Of a stretch of 64,000 nucleotides of DNA, positions 22,632-33,141 are shown in pieces. Position 1 is the stretch's first letter. Each line of letters opens with the position of its first letter. The stretch comes from Misgurnus anguillicaudatus (lineage: Eukaryota > Chordata > Actinopteri > Cypriniformes > Cobitidae), in assembly GCF_027580225.2 (NCBI RefSeq), contig NC_073355.2, forward strand, positions 24,269,501-24,333,500. The letters run 5' to 3'. The position numbers and the translations under genes are program-made. Below the pieces are notes generated by a model. It searched no databases. It worked only from the letters and a program-made list of their open reading frames with translations, and had not been told where the DNA came from.

Positions 22632-23357
22632 GGTAACACTTTATAATAACCATCATTAATAGATGGTAAATTGTTAGTTATTTAATCCTTAGTTATTGTT
22701 ATTTAACTGTTAGCAAACCAATCGTTTTACTTAATAAATACTTTGTAAACCATCTATACGTTATTTACCAGAAAGAGTCAGAGGAACATTATTTTTTCAT
22801 AGCTTATCTTAATGTGCTAGTGTCAGGATATACAGTAGTGACAGTTTATGCAAATATGACATTAGTTACCAATGGATCTTGAACAGTTACATTATTCTGT
22901 GTAGCAATGTTTACACTGTTACAAGTAGGCCTACAGTATCAGGACAACCCACATGTTTCACTGGTACTGTTGATTAACTATTTAAAAAAAGTATTATAGT
23001 CATTTGTTTCAACTTTGTCTATGTTTATAGAAAGTTTACAAACGAACTAAGTTAGTAACCCTTAACAAAGTGTTAGGAATATTTAGTCCGTCTATCTTTA
23101 ATGTTTATAGATGTTTTAAAAATGGTTTTTTAAAGATTTACAAGCATTTTTAATCATTACCCGATACCCATATATATTATATGATAGATATGTGTGTTAC
23201 AATAAACTGTTAATTTACAACACTACTAATAATTAGTCATTTAATTATAATTTCATTGTACAGTAAAAAGACAGTTTGCTAACAGCTAAATGACAATTGA
23301 AGATTAATTAACTATCAATTTACCATCTTTATATGATTGTTATTATAAAGTGTTACC
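22632..23357. repeat. MITE, GGTAACACTTTATAATAAC, unit B
   Basis: Inverted ends GGTAACACTTTATAATAACC and GTTATTATAAAGTGTTACC enclose about 725 bases. It lies just upstream of the h1 acceptor of unit C, which follows within 25 bases. Confidence 0.85.
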
Positions 23358-23378
23358 ATCTTTTCTTTCTCCCTCAAG

Positions 23379-23438
23379 GTGCTTTGCTTAAATTTCTCAG
23401 CGCGCAGGCTCTTCCTAAAGACACATCCACTGATGAAG
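23379..23438 (+). CDS. Candidate hinge-like mini-exon h1, unit C (full length)
   Basis: A 60-bp exon with acceptor tttctccctcaag| and donor GAA G|gtagag, phase 1-1. It reads GALLKFLSAQALPKDTSTDE: a short hydrophobic start, then a polar, acidic Thr/Ser end. Together with h2 of the same unit it would encode about 42 residues. The acceptor has a good pyrimidine tract. It is intact only in units C and E. Confidence 0.5.
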
Positions 23439-23565
23439 GTAGAGTGAATTTCTCTCACTGAGCTGAGCTGTTTATACCTGTACTCCCCTCTTTCAATATG
23501 CTAACAGTGAAATGGTGAAATCTACTTAACAGGTAATTTCAGATTTTTTTCAATTATTTTCCCAG

Positions 23566-23631
23566 CTACACCATCCTCAACATCAACAAATGCATCACTT
23601 CTCAGTGCTGATGTTTCCACTATAGCACAAG
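23566..23631 (+). CDS. Candidate hinge-like mini-exon h2, unit C
   Basis: A 66-bp open exon, phase 1-1, same splice sites as the other h2 copies. It keeps the NAS sequon, as in unit A. Confidence 0.5.
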
Positions 23632-24282
23632 GTACCACAAGCTCTATAATTATAGCTGATATCATGCACATCCCAGAGTTTAAACTGAAGTGTGTATATT
23701 GTTAGAAAAAAAACAGTGCAAAACACTATTGAATTCCCACCAAACTGTGTAAATAAACATTAAACTGTAAACCTTAAACTGTATGGATATGCTGTGGTTC
23801 CTCTAGGCTTTGCGTGCGTGTGGGGGGCCTCCATGTCCATTTTGCTTGGGGCCCCCAAATTCCTTCAAACGGCCCTGAGCGCGAGTCTTGTCAATCTTAA
23901 TAACTTTTTAACATAAATCAGTCAATAACTCTTTAAACTTCAAGCAAGTCCTGCATTTTATTTCCAAATTCCTGCATGTTTTTAAACCGAAACCAAGATG
24001 TGACATGACGATGACACGCATCTTAGTATATTAGGTTAATCATTTCACTCTCAGAAAACTTATTGGATGTTTAATTAATAGAGTATTTGAATTAATGTAG
24101 GCTACTTGTTTTGTTTTTTAAACTCCCACTCATTTAGACAGAATGGGTCACATATGTAACTGTGCTGCACAATAAACGCTTAAAGGTGATATACAGTCAA
24201 TGAGCTTTCAAGTTCAAAGCACATAGGCACAAGCTGTATGAGGCTTTTGAAAATTAGAAGTTTGTTTCAACTTCATGATGTA

Positions 24283-24316
24283 ATGCAAATGTAAAAAATA
24301 AAGTTGAAATGCAAAT
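24283..24316 (+). promoter_or_regulatory. Pair of perfect octamer motifs, unit C
   Basis: ATGCAAAT at 24283-24290 and 24309-24316, same spacing as in unit A. Confidence 0.35.
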
Positions 24317-24527
24317 ACATTGTTGATTGATTATAAACATGGTATTTTGCCTGTTAATGCCTTTAGTGCAGTGCAGAAAATGATATGACAAGAATAAGGT
24401 CTAAATGTAACTGGCCCCTCTAACAGTACAACTGGCCCCAGATTGCCCCCCCCCCCCAGTTGAAATGGTCTAGAACCGCCACTGTTGGGCGTTAAGCTTT
24501 TAACACAATATGTGTAATTTAAACACA

Positions 24528-24775
24528 ATGGGGCAGTTTCCCGGACAGGGATTAAGTCTAGTCCTAGACTTAAACACTTTTAAGAGCTCTCTAAACTGAA
24601 AACAACTTGCACTGACATATCTAAAATACATCAGGGCCCTTTGTTTTGCCTCAAAATGCACACAGGTAATGTTTTTAGTAAGGCATGTTTGTTAAAACTA
24701 GTTATATTTCCTAATTATACTAAGGCCTAGTCCTGGATTAAGCTAATCCTGGTCCGGGAAACCGCCCCATTATGT
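24528..24775. repeat. MITE, GGGGCAGTTTCCCGG
   Basis: Ends GGGGCAGTTTCCCGGACAGG and CCGGGAAACCGCCCC are inverted. It is absent from the matching place in units A and B, so it arrived after the duplication. The target duplication is not clean. Confidence 0.8.
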
Positions 24776-24833
24776 GTCATTTTGTGTTGATTTTGTGTTA
24801 AAATATAGCACATGTTGTGTTAAAAGTAACACA

Positions 24834-26050
24834 CAGGGCCCTATTTTAACGATCTAAGCGCATTGTCTAAAGCGCACAACGCAACGTCTAAATGGGCGTG
24901 TCCGAATCCACTTTTGCTAATTTAACGACGGGAAAAATGGTTTTTGCGCTGAACGCATGGTCGAAAAGGGTAGGTCCTATTGTAATGGGAGTATTTTGGG
25001 CGTAACGTGCAGTAAACCAATGAGAGACTCAGCTCTCATCCCCTTTAAAAGCAAGTTGCGCTGGCGCTATGTCTAATCCCTATTTAGACGACGGACTTTG
25101 TAAACTGAAAAACTAAGCGGAGGTAGAAGATCCCCAGTTGAAGATTAATGTTAAATAATTGTGTTGTTTTTCCACTTGTATTGAAATTGTTATTTTTTTA
25201 TTAAAACCTTTAAAACCCGTTTTCTTTTAGTCATGGAAGTAAAAAGCAGGCTTTTAATTGCTTTAAATGTATGGCTATCCAATATCATCAAAACATAATT
25301 TACAAGTATCTAAGATAAGGTTTGTACTCTAAAAATACTTTATTTGTAACAAACAGGAGATAAAGAATTTACAAACGGCTCTCCGCACGTTTCAGCACTT
25401 TGGACAGCGTTTTTTTTAAGCATTACTTAAAATGTTTTTCATCTCACCATATCCACAGGTACAGAGTCATCATATACAATAAATCCGTGAGGTAGCATTA
25501 AAAAAAAACATTTAAAAACAGATGCATTTGTTTAAAGCAAAGCTTTTATTTACTTACCAGGCTGCAGGTGAAGCTGCTCTTTGCGCCTTCTAACGTCTCA
25601 TAATAAGTCCTCAATTATGTCCAAGAGACTCAATAATAATCTTTTACATTCAATCCTTTAATCTTTCATATTTAAAAGCATTTTTGTGCTGCTGGGCATT
25701 CATGTACTTTGTCATAAGCAAACCCGCGTTGTCCTCCCGTTTATAGGCGCATATTAATGCGCTCTTTAAATAACATAAAACATATTGCGCCATTGACTTT
25801 AGACTTTAGACCAGGTTTTTGTTGGTCAATGGCGTAGTCTATTTTAGTTGCCTCAAAATAGCAACACGCCAACAATGCGCCTGAACACGCCTCGTTTTCA
25901 GACCAGAACGCCCATGGGCGCAAAAGGGGGCGCAAATGCATTTGCTATTTAAACAACGCAGCGCTAAACGTGAAAATTAGGGTGGAAACTAGCGAAAGAC
26001 ACTTGCGTCGCACATTGCGCTGCATTGCGCCGGGTGTAAGATAGAGCCCA
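24834..26050. mobile_element. ~1.2-kb MITE, GGGCCCTATTTTAACGATC
   Basis: Ends GGGCCCTATTTTAACGATCT and GTGTAAGATAGAGCCC are inverted and hAT-like. It interrupts the TGTGTTA MITE of unit D; the empty site is visible at about 20730 in unit B. It has a GC-rich interior (GCGCAAT motifs) and no transposase. Confidence 0.78.
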
Positions 26051-26146
26051 AAATGTGATGTTTCAATAATAACACAGTGATGGGTGAATTCTGGGACAAA
26101 TCATTTAGTGTGTCATCCCACAATCCACACTAATATGCGCGCGCAG

Positions 26147-26177
26147 GCTCTTCCTAAAGATATACCCACTGATGAAG
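26147..26177 (+). pseudogene. Truncated mini-exon h1, unit D
   Basis: Truncated at the same MITE junction as units A and B. One further substitution (TATACCCAC) is seen. Confidence 0.55.
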
Positions 26178-26306
26178 GTAGAGTGAATTTCTCTCACTGA
26201 GCTGAGCTGTTTATACCTGTACTGACCTCTTTCAATATGCTAACAGTGAAATGGTGAAATCTACTTAACAGGTAATTTCAGATTTTTTTTTCAATTATTT
26301 TCCCAG

Positions 26307-26372
26307 CTACACCATCCTCAACATCAACAGATGCATCACTTCTCAGTGCTGATGTTTCCACTATAGCACAAG
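26307..26372 (+). CDS. Candidate hinge-like mini-exon h2, unit D
   Basis: A 66-bp open exon, phase 1-1, with STDAS (no sequon), as in unit B. Confidence 0.5.
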
Positions 26373-27947
26373 GTACCACAAGCTCTATAATTATAGCTGA
26401 TATCATGCACATCCCAGAGTTTAAACTGAAGTGTGTACTGTCATATTGTTAGAAAAAAAACAGTGAAAAACACTATTGAATTCCCACCAAACTGTGTAAA
26501 TAAACATTAAACTGTAAACCTTAAACTGTATGGATATGCTGTGGTTCCTCTAGGCTTTGCGTGCGTGTGGGGGGCCTCCATGTCCATTTTGCTTGGGGCC
26601 CCCAAATTCCTTCAAACGGCCCTGAGCGCGAGTCTTGTCGATCTTAATAACTTTTAAACATAAATCAGTCAATAACTCTTTAAACTTCAAGCAAGTCCTG
26701 CATTTTATTTCCGGGAACGCAACAGAGACAATGCAGAACAGAAAACAATGCGGAATATGACTGCTTAAAGCGGAACACAACAGTATCATAGAACCGTTTG
26801 CGGGTTTTCATAACAGTAGTAATAACAACAAAAAGACACGACAAAGTGTATAAATGAAGGTGGTAAAATAAATATATAAATTTATTCTCATCAGCAAATA
26901 ATGGAAAACTGAAAAATACTAAGATAGACAGACGAAGTAATAAGTGCACTGATAGTTCACCTTAAATTGAAAATTCTGTCATTTTCTCATCCTCATGTTG
27001 TTCTAAACCTGTATGAATTTCTTTTTTTCTGATGAACCCAAAAAAATATATTTTGATAAATGATGGTTAGCAATTGATGTGCCCGAAGTCGAATACGTTC
27101 TTCGGAAGGGCACGGATAATGGCTATAAAACGAATAACGAATTCATCCGAATAACAGAGAAAATATTCGGCCAGACATAATCACGTGTTTACTGGAACAG
27201 CGCTAAATTATAAACCCCTTAAAGCACTAATAATATGTGTGTGAAGTGAATGAGTGTAATCTTTAAGATGACATGAATGACGTTTTCCGCGCGTCCCTTA
27301 TTTAGGAACGCAAGCTGTTTTGGAATTAGTTTAAAATCTTAAAAACGCTGCTAATATCAAACTTCTTTTAACCTAACTGTAAAAAATGACCCTTTTAGTT
27401 TTTTTATTTATTTTATTTAATTACACAAGACATACGAAAAAAACAAGATAGTGGTAAGTAATAATTTACATTGGATGAAATAGCTCTACTTGTTGTCTTG
27501 TGCAAATTATGTAATTTTGCAGCAGGTAGGCAGTATAGCAAAAATCTGTATATGTTAGCTATACCTGCCTGACGGCAAATGCTGCTAGCAACGAACAGTT
27601 AGTCCAACTGTTTTTCTCGAACAAACGGAACATGGTTACTTATTGTAATATATTTTTTAACGAGATAAGGAAGACGCACATCTGTTCCAAAATCGCTGTT
27701 TAATTCCATGACGTTGCTGTAGCTTTGTAAGGTTTTAATGAAAGTGCAAATGAAACGAACTATTCCACACCGTGATAATCTATTTAACAAAATAATGTAT
27801 TTACCAAATGGGGTTAGGAAAACGACACGATAAATTATGTGCATCAAACAATATTTGGGAAGTTTTTAAGCATTGGTAGTTGTGAAAGCAGCCCGCATCC
27901 CTTATAAATATTAAAATACGGAAATGCTATTGCTAACATATCTTTTC

Positions 27948-28673
27948 GGTAACACTTTATAATAACCATCATTAATAGATGGTAAATTGTTAGTTATTTA
28001 ATCCTTAGTTATTGTTATTTAACTGTTAGCAAACCAATCGTTTTACTTAATAAATACTTTGTAAACCATCTATACGTTATTTACCAGAAAGAGTCAGAGG
28101 AACATTATTTTTTCATAGCTTATCTTAATGTGCTAGTGTCAGGATATACAGTAGTGACAGTTTATGCAAATATGACATTAGTTACCAATGGATCTTGAAC
28201 AGTTACATTATTCTGTGTAGCAATGTTTACACTGTTACAAGTAGGCCTACAGTATCAGGACAACCCACATGTTTCACTGGTACTGTTGATTAACTATTTA
28301 AAAAAAGTATTATAGTCATTTGTTTCAACTTTGTCTATGTTTATAGAAAGTTTACAAACGAACTAAGTTAGTAACCCTTAACAAAGTGTTAGGAATATTT
28401 AGTCCGTCTATCTTTAATGTTTATAGATGTTTTAAAAATGGTTTCTTAAAGATTTACAAGCATTTTTAATCATTACCCAATACCCATATATATTATATGA
28501 TAGATATGTGTGTTACAATAAACTGTTAATTTACAACACTACTAATAATTAGTCATTTAATTATAATTTCATTGTACAGTAAAAAGACTGTTTGCTAACA
28601 GCTAAATGACAATTGAAGTTTAATTAACTATCAATTTACCATCTTTATATGATTGTTATTATAAAGTGTTACC
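27948..28673. repeat. MITE, GGTAACACTTTATAATAAC, unit D
   Basis: The duplicate of 22632-23357 at the same position relative to h1 of unit E. It was therefore present before the ~4-kb duplication. Confidence 0.85.
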
Positions 28674-28694
28674 ATCTTTTCTTTCTCCCTCAAG

Positions 28695-28754
28695 GTGCTT
28701 TGCTTAAATTTCTCAGCGCGCAGGCTCTTCCTAAAGACACATCCACTGATGAAG
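28695..28754 (+). CDS. Candidate hinge-like mini-exon h1, unit E (full length)
   Basis: Identical layout to h1 of unit C: acceptor ccctcaag|, 60 bp, donor GAA G|gtagag. It keeps the frame. Confidence 0.5.
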
Positions 28755-28881
28755 GTAGAGTGAATTTCTCTCACTGAGCTGAGCTGTTTATACCTGTACT
28801 GACCTCTTTCAATATGCTAACAGTGAAATGGTGAAATCTACTTAACAGGTAATTTCAGATTTTTTTCAATTATTTTCCCAG

Positions 28882-28947
28882 ATACACCATCCTCAACAAC
28901 AACAGATGCATCACTTCTCAGTGCTGATGTTTCCACTATAGCACAAG
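28882..28947 (+). CDS. Candidate hinge-like mini-exon h2, unit E
   Basis: A 66-bp open exon. The first base after the acceptor is A instead of C (cccag|ATACACC), so the split codon changes, and STTTDAS replaces STSTNAS. Phase 1-1 is kept. It is the last mini-exon before the sushi array, 5 kb downstream. Confidence 0.5.
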
Positions 28948-29577
28948 GTACCACAAGCTCTATAATTATAGCTGATATCATGCACATCCCAGAGTTTAAA
29001 CTGATAAGTGTGTGCTGTCATATTGTTAGAAAAAAAACCAGTGCAAAACACTATTGAATTCCCACCAAACTGTGTAAATAAACATTAAACTGTAAACCTT
29101 AAACTGTATGGATATGCTGTGGTTCCTGTAGGCTTTGCGTGCGTGTGGGGGGCCTCCATGTCCATTTTGCTTGGGGCCCCCAAATTCCTTCAAACGGCCC
29201 TGAGCGCGAGTCTTGTCGATCTTAATAACTTTTTAACATAAATCAGTCAATAACTCTTTAAACTTCAAGCAAGTCCTGCATTTTATTTCCAAATTCCTGC
29301 ATGTTTTTAAACCGAAACCAAGATGTGACATGACACGCATCTTTAGTATATTAGGTTAATCATTTCACTCTCAGAAAACTTATTGGATGTTTAATTAATA
29401 GAGAATTTGAATTAATGTAGGCTACTTGTTTTTTTTTTAACTCCCACTCATTTAGACAGCTGCACAATAAACGCTTAAAGGTGATATACAGTCAATGAGC
29501 TTTCAAGTTCAAAGCACATAGGCACAAGCTGTATGAGGCTTTTGAAAATTAGAAGTTTGTTTCAAATTCATGATGTA

Positions 29578-29611
29578 ATGCAAATGTAAAAAATAAAGTT
29601 GAAATGCAAAT
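29578..29611 (+). promoter_or_regulatory. Pair of perfect octamer motifs, unit E
   Basis: ATGCAAAT at 29578-29585 and 29604-29611. A further octamer lies at 29834-29841 in the adjacent dispersed repeat. Confidence 0.35.
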
Positions 29612-29800
29612 ACATTGTTGATTGATTATAAACATGGTATTTTGCCTGTTAATGCCTTTAGTGCAGTGCAGAAAATGATATGACAAGAATAAGGTCTAAA
29701 TGTAACTGGCCCCTCTAACAGTACAACTGGCCCCAGATTGCCCCCCCCCCCCCCCAGTTGAAATGGTCTAGAACCACCACTGTTAGGCATTAAGCTTTTA

Positions 29801-30346
29801 ACACAATATGTGTAATTTATTCTGTTCTTTTAAATGCAAATGAGTTTATCTCAGCACTAATCTGGTTTACATAAATGTTTATTGACTCTCGATTAGACAT
29901 TTGTCATGCGTTGCCCTGCTCTATAATTTTGCAACTCTTACATAAATAGCCTACTTGCTCATACAATTCAATATAAGTGTTACCTGCCGTCGTCATCTTG
30001 GCAGCGCTTCATCGGGCATCATTCGTGGATATCCGAAAATGGGTAAAGAGGCGTGACATGGGTGAAGCTGAAGTGTCTGGTTGCTGAAACCACGCCTGCC
30101 TAGCTTGATTCTAGTGACCGCAGTGGCAGTTCATCCATCAATCAAGTGGCCATATGTGTAATTTAAACACATTATGTGTCATTTTGTGTTGATTTTGTGT
30201 TAAAATATAACACATGTTGTGTTAAAAGTAACACAAAATGTGCTGTTTCAATAATAACACAGTGTTGGGTGAATTCTGGGACAACACATGTAGTGTGTCG
30301 TCCCACAATCAACACTAATGTGTTGTTTTTAACAACTGTATATATA
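29801..30346. other. Junction sequence between the repeat block and the Tc1 element, no gene
   Basis: It holds a ~100-bp dispersed repeat (29823-29925) whose reverse complement occurs in sushi-array introns near 43110-43210, 52170-52260 and 58510-58600. It is followed by about 220 bases of unknown sequence and a further TGTGTTA MITE (30151-30340). Confidence 0.6.
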
Positions 30347-31974
30347 CAGTCTTGTTCAAAGTGGTAGCAGTGCAATGTGACTGGCCAGAGTGATCAGGGT
30401 TTTTAGTGTATTTTTTGTTGCTGCGTGGCAAACAGGTTGCCGGTGGGTTCGGTGGATTCTCAGAGGGCGGGCGGGACCCAGCATTCGTGGTGTGCGCGCT
30501 CTTGGGGCTGTGCAGTTGGGCAGTTGGTTGAAGGGGGTGTGTTCAAAAAAATAGCAGTGTCTACCTTTGACTGTACAAACTCAAAACTATTTTGTACAAA
30601 AAAAAAAAATTCTGGGATTTAGCAATCCTGTGAATCACTAAACTAATATTTAGTTGTATGACCACAGTTTTTTTAAAACTGCTTGACATCTGTGTGGCAT
30701 GGAGTCAACCAACTTGTGGCACCTCTCAGCTGTTATTCCACTCCATGATTCTTTAACAACATTCCACAATTCATTCACATTTCTTGGTTTTGCTTCAGAA
30801 ACAGCATTTTTGATATCACCCCACAAGTTCTCAATTGGAGTAAGGTCTGGAGATTGGGCTGGCCACTCCATAACATTAATTAAGTTGGTTTGGAACCAAG
30901 ACTTTGCCCGTTTACTAGTGTGTTTTGGGTCATTGTCTTGTTGAAACAATCATTTCAAGGGCATGTCCTCTTCAGCATAGGGCAACATGACCTCTTCAAG
31001 TATTTTAACATATGCAAACTGATCCATGATCCCTGGTATGCGATAAATAGGCCCAACACCATAGTAGGAGAAACATGCCCATATCATGATGCTTGCACCT
31101 CCATGCTTCACTGTCTTCACTGTGCACTGTGGCTTGAATTCAGAGTTTGGGGGTCGTCTCACAAACTGCCTGTGGCCCTTGGACCCAAAAAGAACAATGT
31201 TACTCTCATCAGTCCACAAAATGTTCCTCCATTTCTCTTTAGGCCAGTTGATGTGTTCTTTGGCAAATTGTAACCTCTTCTGCACATGCCTTTTTTAACA
31301 GAGGGACTTTGCGGGGGATTCTTGAAAATAGATTAGCTTCACACAGACGTCTTCTAACTGTCACAGTACTTACAGGTAACTCCAGACTGTCTTTGATCAT
31401 CCTGGAGGTGATCATTGGCTGAGCCTTTGCCATTCTGGTTATTCTTCTATCCATTTTGATGGTTGTCTTCCGTTTTCTTCCACGTCTCTCTGGTTTTGTT
31501 CTCCATTTTAAGGCATTGGAGATCATTTTAGCTGAACAGCCTATCATTTTTTGCACCTCTTTTTAGGTTTTCCCTTCTCCAATCAACTTTTTAATCAAAG
31601 TACGCTGTTCTTCTGAACAATGTCTTGAATGACCCATTTTCCTCAGCTTTCAAATGCATGTTCAACAAGTGTTGGCTTCATCCTTAGATAGGGGCCACCT
31701 GATTCACACCTGTTTCTTCACAAAATTGATAACCTCAGTGATTGAATGCCACACTGCTATTTTTTTGAACACACCCCTTTCAACTAATTCAACTAATTGC
31801 TCAATTGCACAGCCTTAAGAGCGTGCATATCATGAATGCTGGGTCTCATTTGTTTTCTGAGAATCTACTGAACCTACTGGTAACTTGTTTGCCACGTAGC
31901 AATAAAAAAATATACTAAAAACCTTGATTATTCTGGTTAGTCACATTGTACTGCTATTATACTCGGTCTCCCGA

Positions 31975-31975
<1 letters not shown>
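30347..31975 (-). mobile_element. Tc1-like DNA transposon, inactive
   Basis: Terminal inverted repeats begin CAGTCTTGTTCAAAGTGG on the left, after TA, and end in a matching but eroded copy on the right. Internal copies of TTCAAAAAAATAGCAGTG at 30543 and, inverted, at about 31753 give the inverted-repeat/direct-repeat layout of Tc1 elements. The outer ~20 bases of the right end are replaced. Confidence 0.88.
30650..31637 (-). pseudogene. Tc1-like transposase, disrupted
   Basis: The reading frame begins with MGHSRHCSEEQRTLI at 31637 and keeps the paired helix-turn-helix region with a GRKRK-type basic block. The DDE catalytic parts WTDESN, QQDNDPKH and PIENLWG are also present. It carries two nonsense changes (near 31560 and 30950) and at least one frameshift (near 31290), so no full protein can be made. 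Length and motifs match the ~330-340 residue Tc1 family of fishes. Confidence 0.9.

Positions 31976-32021
<46 letters not shown>
31976..32021. repeat. (TA)n microsatellite
   Basis: About 23 TA repeats directly after the right end of the Tc1 element; a second TA run follows at 32094-32113. Confidence 0.9.
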
Positions 32022-32023
<2 letters not shown>

Positions 32024-32113
32024 CTACTGAATCTACTATATATATATGTATATGAAGAGTTTGGTTCCAAAACGCAATAAATCCATTTTGACAAATATAT
32101 ATATATATATATA

Positions 32114-33141
32114 TGAAGAGTTTGGTTCCAAAACGCAATAAATCCATTTTGACAAATTTCTGTAAAAACGTGTTTTCTATACCAAGAAAGTGACAAGATG
32201 AAAACCAGTATTTTCTGTTACAAACTTTCACATAGCATCTTTAGGTTATAAAAACATAAAAAAATTCAAATCCATAACTTGATTTTCAAAGATTTATTAT
32301 AAAAACGGATTATTTTTTCCACAAAATCAAAATGCAATAAATCCATGACAAGTTTTTATTAAAAATGCTATAAATCTATTGAATCAATCGCCTATATAAA
32401 TGTGCATTCATCTTTGCCATGTTATATTCATTTAGTTGACTAGTTGTACACACTAATTAAAAATATAAAAATTAATGTCATTAATCAAAACACTTACTTT
32501 GTGATATTAAGAAGTCATCGGTTATACTTGACGTCCTCGCTTAACGTTTTTCAAAGCGATCAGCTGTAAAATGTTTTGGTCCTGCTCGATTTTCGTTGAC
32601 TTTGAGTAAAATTATGGAAAGTTTTTCATAAAATCCCCTGGGATCAATGTGTTATCATGACAGTAACTTGATGCTGTCAGCCCGGCCAAACAAGCACCGG
32701 TCTCCCGAGTTCCTCTGCGTAAATTATTACATGTTGATGGCTTACGTTTCTTTCCCGTCACAGAAAACCATCACAAGTTTATCAATGCTTTTAAAGTATT
32801 ATTTTGTTTTTGTTTGTTTGGTGATCACGAAGTACATAGTAGATGAGGAAAACTAGGATTCCGTGTACTCAACGCGCCGCCATTCTTTGTTTACATTGCG
32901 TGAGGTGCGCTGTAATCTGTGGGGGAGTGGATTTATGGCATTCTGTAGAAAAGGGGGAGTGGCGTTATTGCATTTTGGGAAAAAAGGGAGAAAAGATGAC
33001 AGAATAACACTGCGGAAATTGGATTTTGCATAAAATTAAGAATTTACTTTATAATACTGACCTGATATAATACTGATTCTGGCACTAACTCATTTTTTTT
33101 TCAAAAATGGCGTTTGTTGCATTTTGGAACCAAACTCTTCA
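32114..33141. mobile_element. MITE with TGAAGAGTTTGGTTCCAAAA ends, copy 1
   Basis: Inverted ends TGAAGAGTTTGGTTCCAAAA and TTTTGGAACCAAACTCTTCA enclose about 1.03 kb without coding capacity. A duplicated fragment of the left end lies at 32053-32095. Flanked by TA-rich sequence. It is the uninterrupted relative of the copy at 34957-42051. Confidence 0.85.

Larger units (their letters stand above)
20635..23378 (+). repeat. Direct-repeat unit B (type II)
   Basis: It carries truncated h1, h2 and the type II tail, which starts GGGAACGCAACAGAGACAATG. It includes a GGTAACACTTTATAATAAC MITE (22632-23357). It is almost base-for-base identical to unit D apart from D's two insertions. Confidence 0.87.
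23379..24487 (+). repeat. Direct-repeat unit C (type I)
   Basis: Starts with the full-length h1 exon, then h2 and the type I tail including the octamer pair and a shorter poly-C tract. Near-identical to A and E. Confidence 0.87.
24488..28694 (+). repeat. Direct-repeat unit D (type II) with two insertions
   Basis: Same content as unit B but 1.5 kb longer, because of MITEs at about 24528-24775 and 24834-26050 that B lacks. Units A+B and C+D therefore form a ~4-kb super-repeat duplicated before those insertions. Confidence 0.85.
28695..29800 (+). repeat. Direct-repeat unit E (type I, partial)
   Basis: Full-length h1, h2 and the type I tail with octamer pair and poly-C. It then breaks into unrelated sequence at about 29,820. 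Confidence 0.85.

Noticed and set aside
30176..30375. Opposing frames of 63 and 67 residues
   Set aside because: Lie in the palindromic TGTGTTA MITE, which reads similarly on both strands.
31957..32231. Frames with YIYIYIY
   Set aside because: Translation of TA microsatellites.
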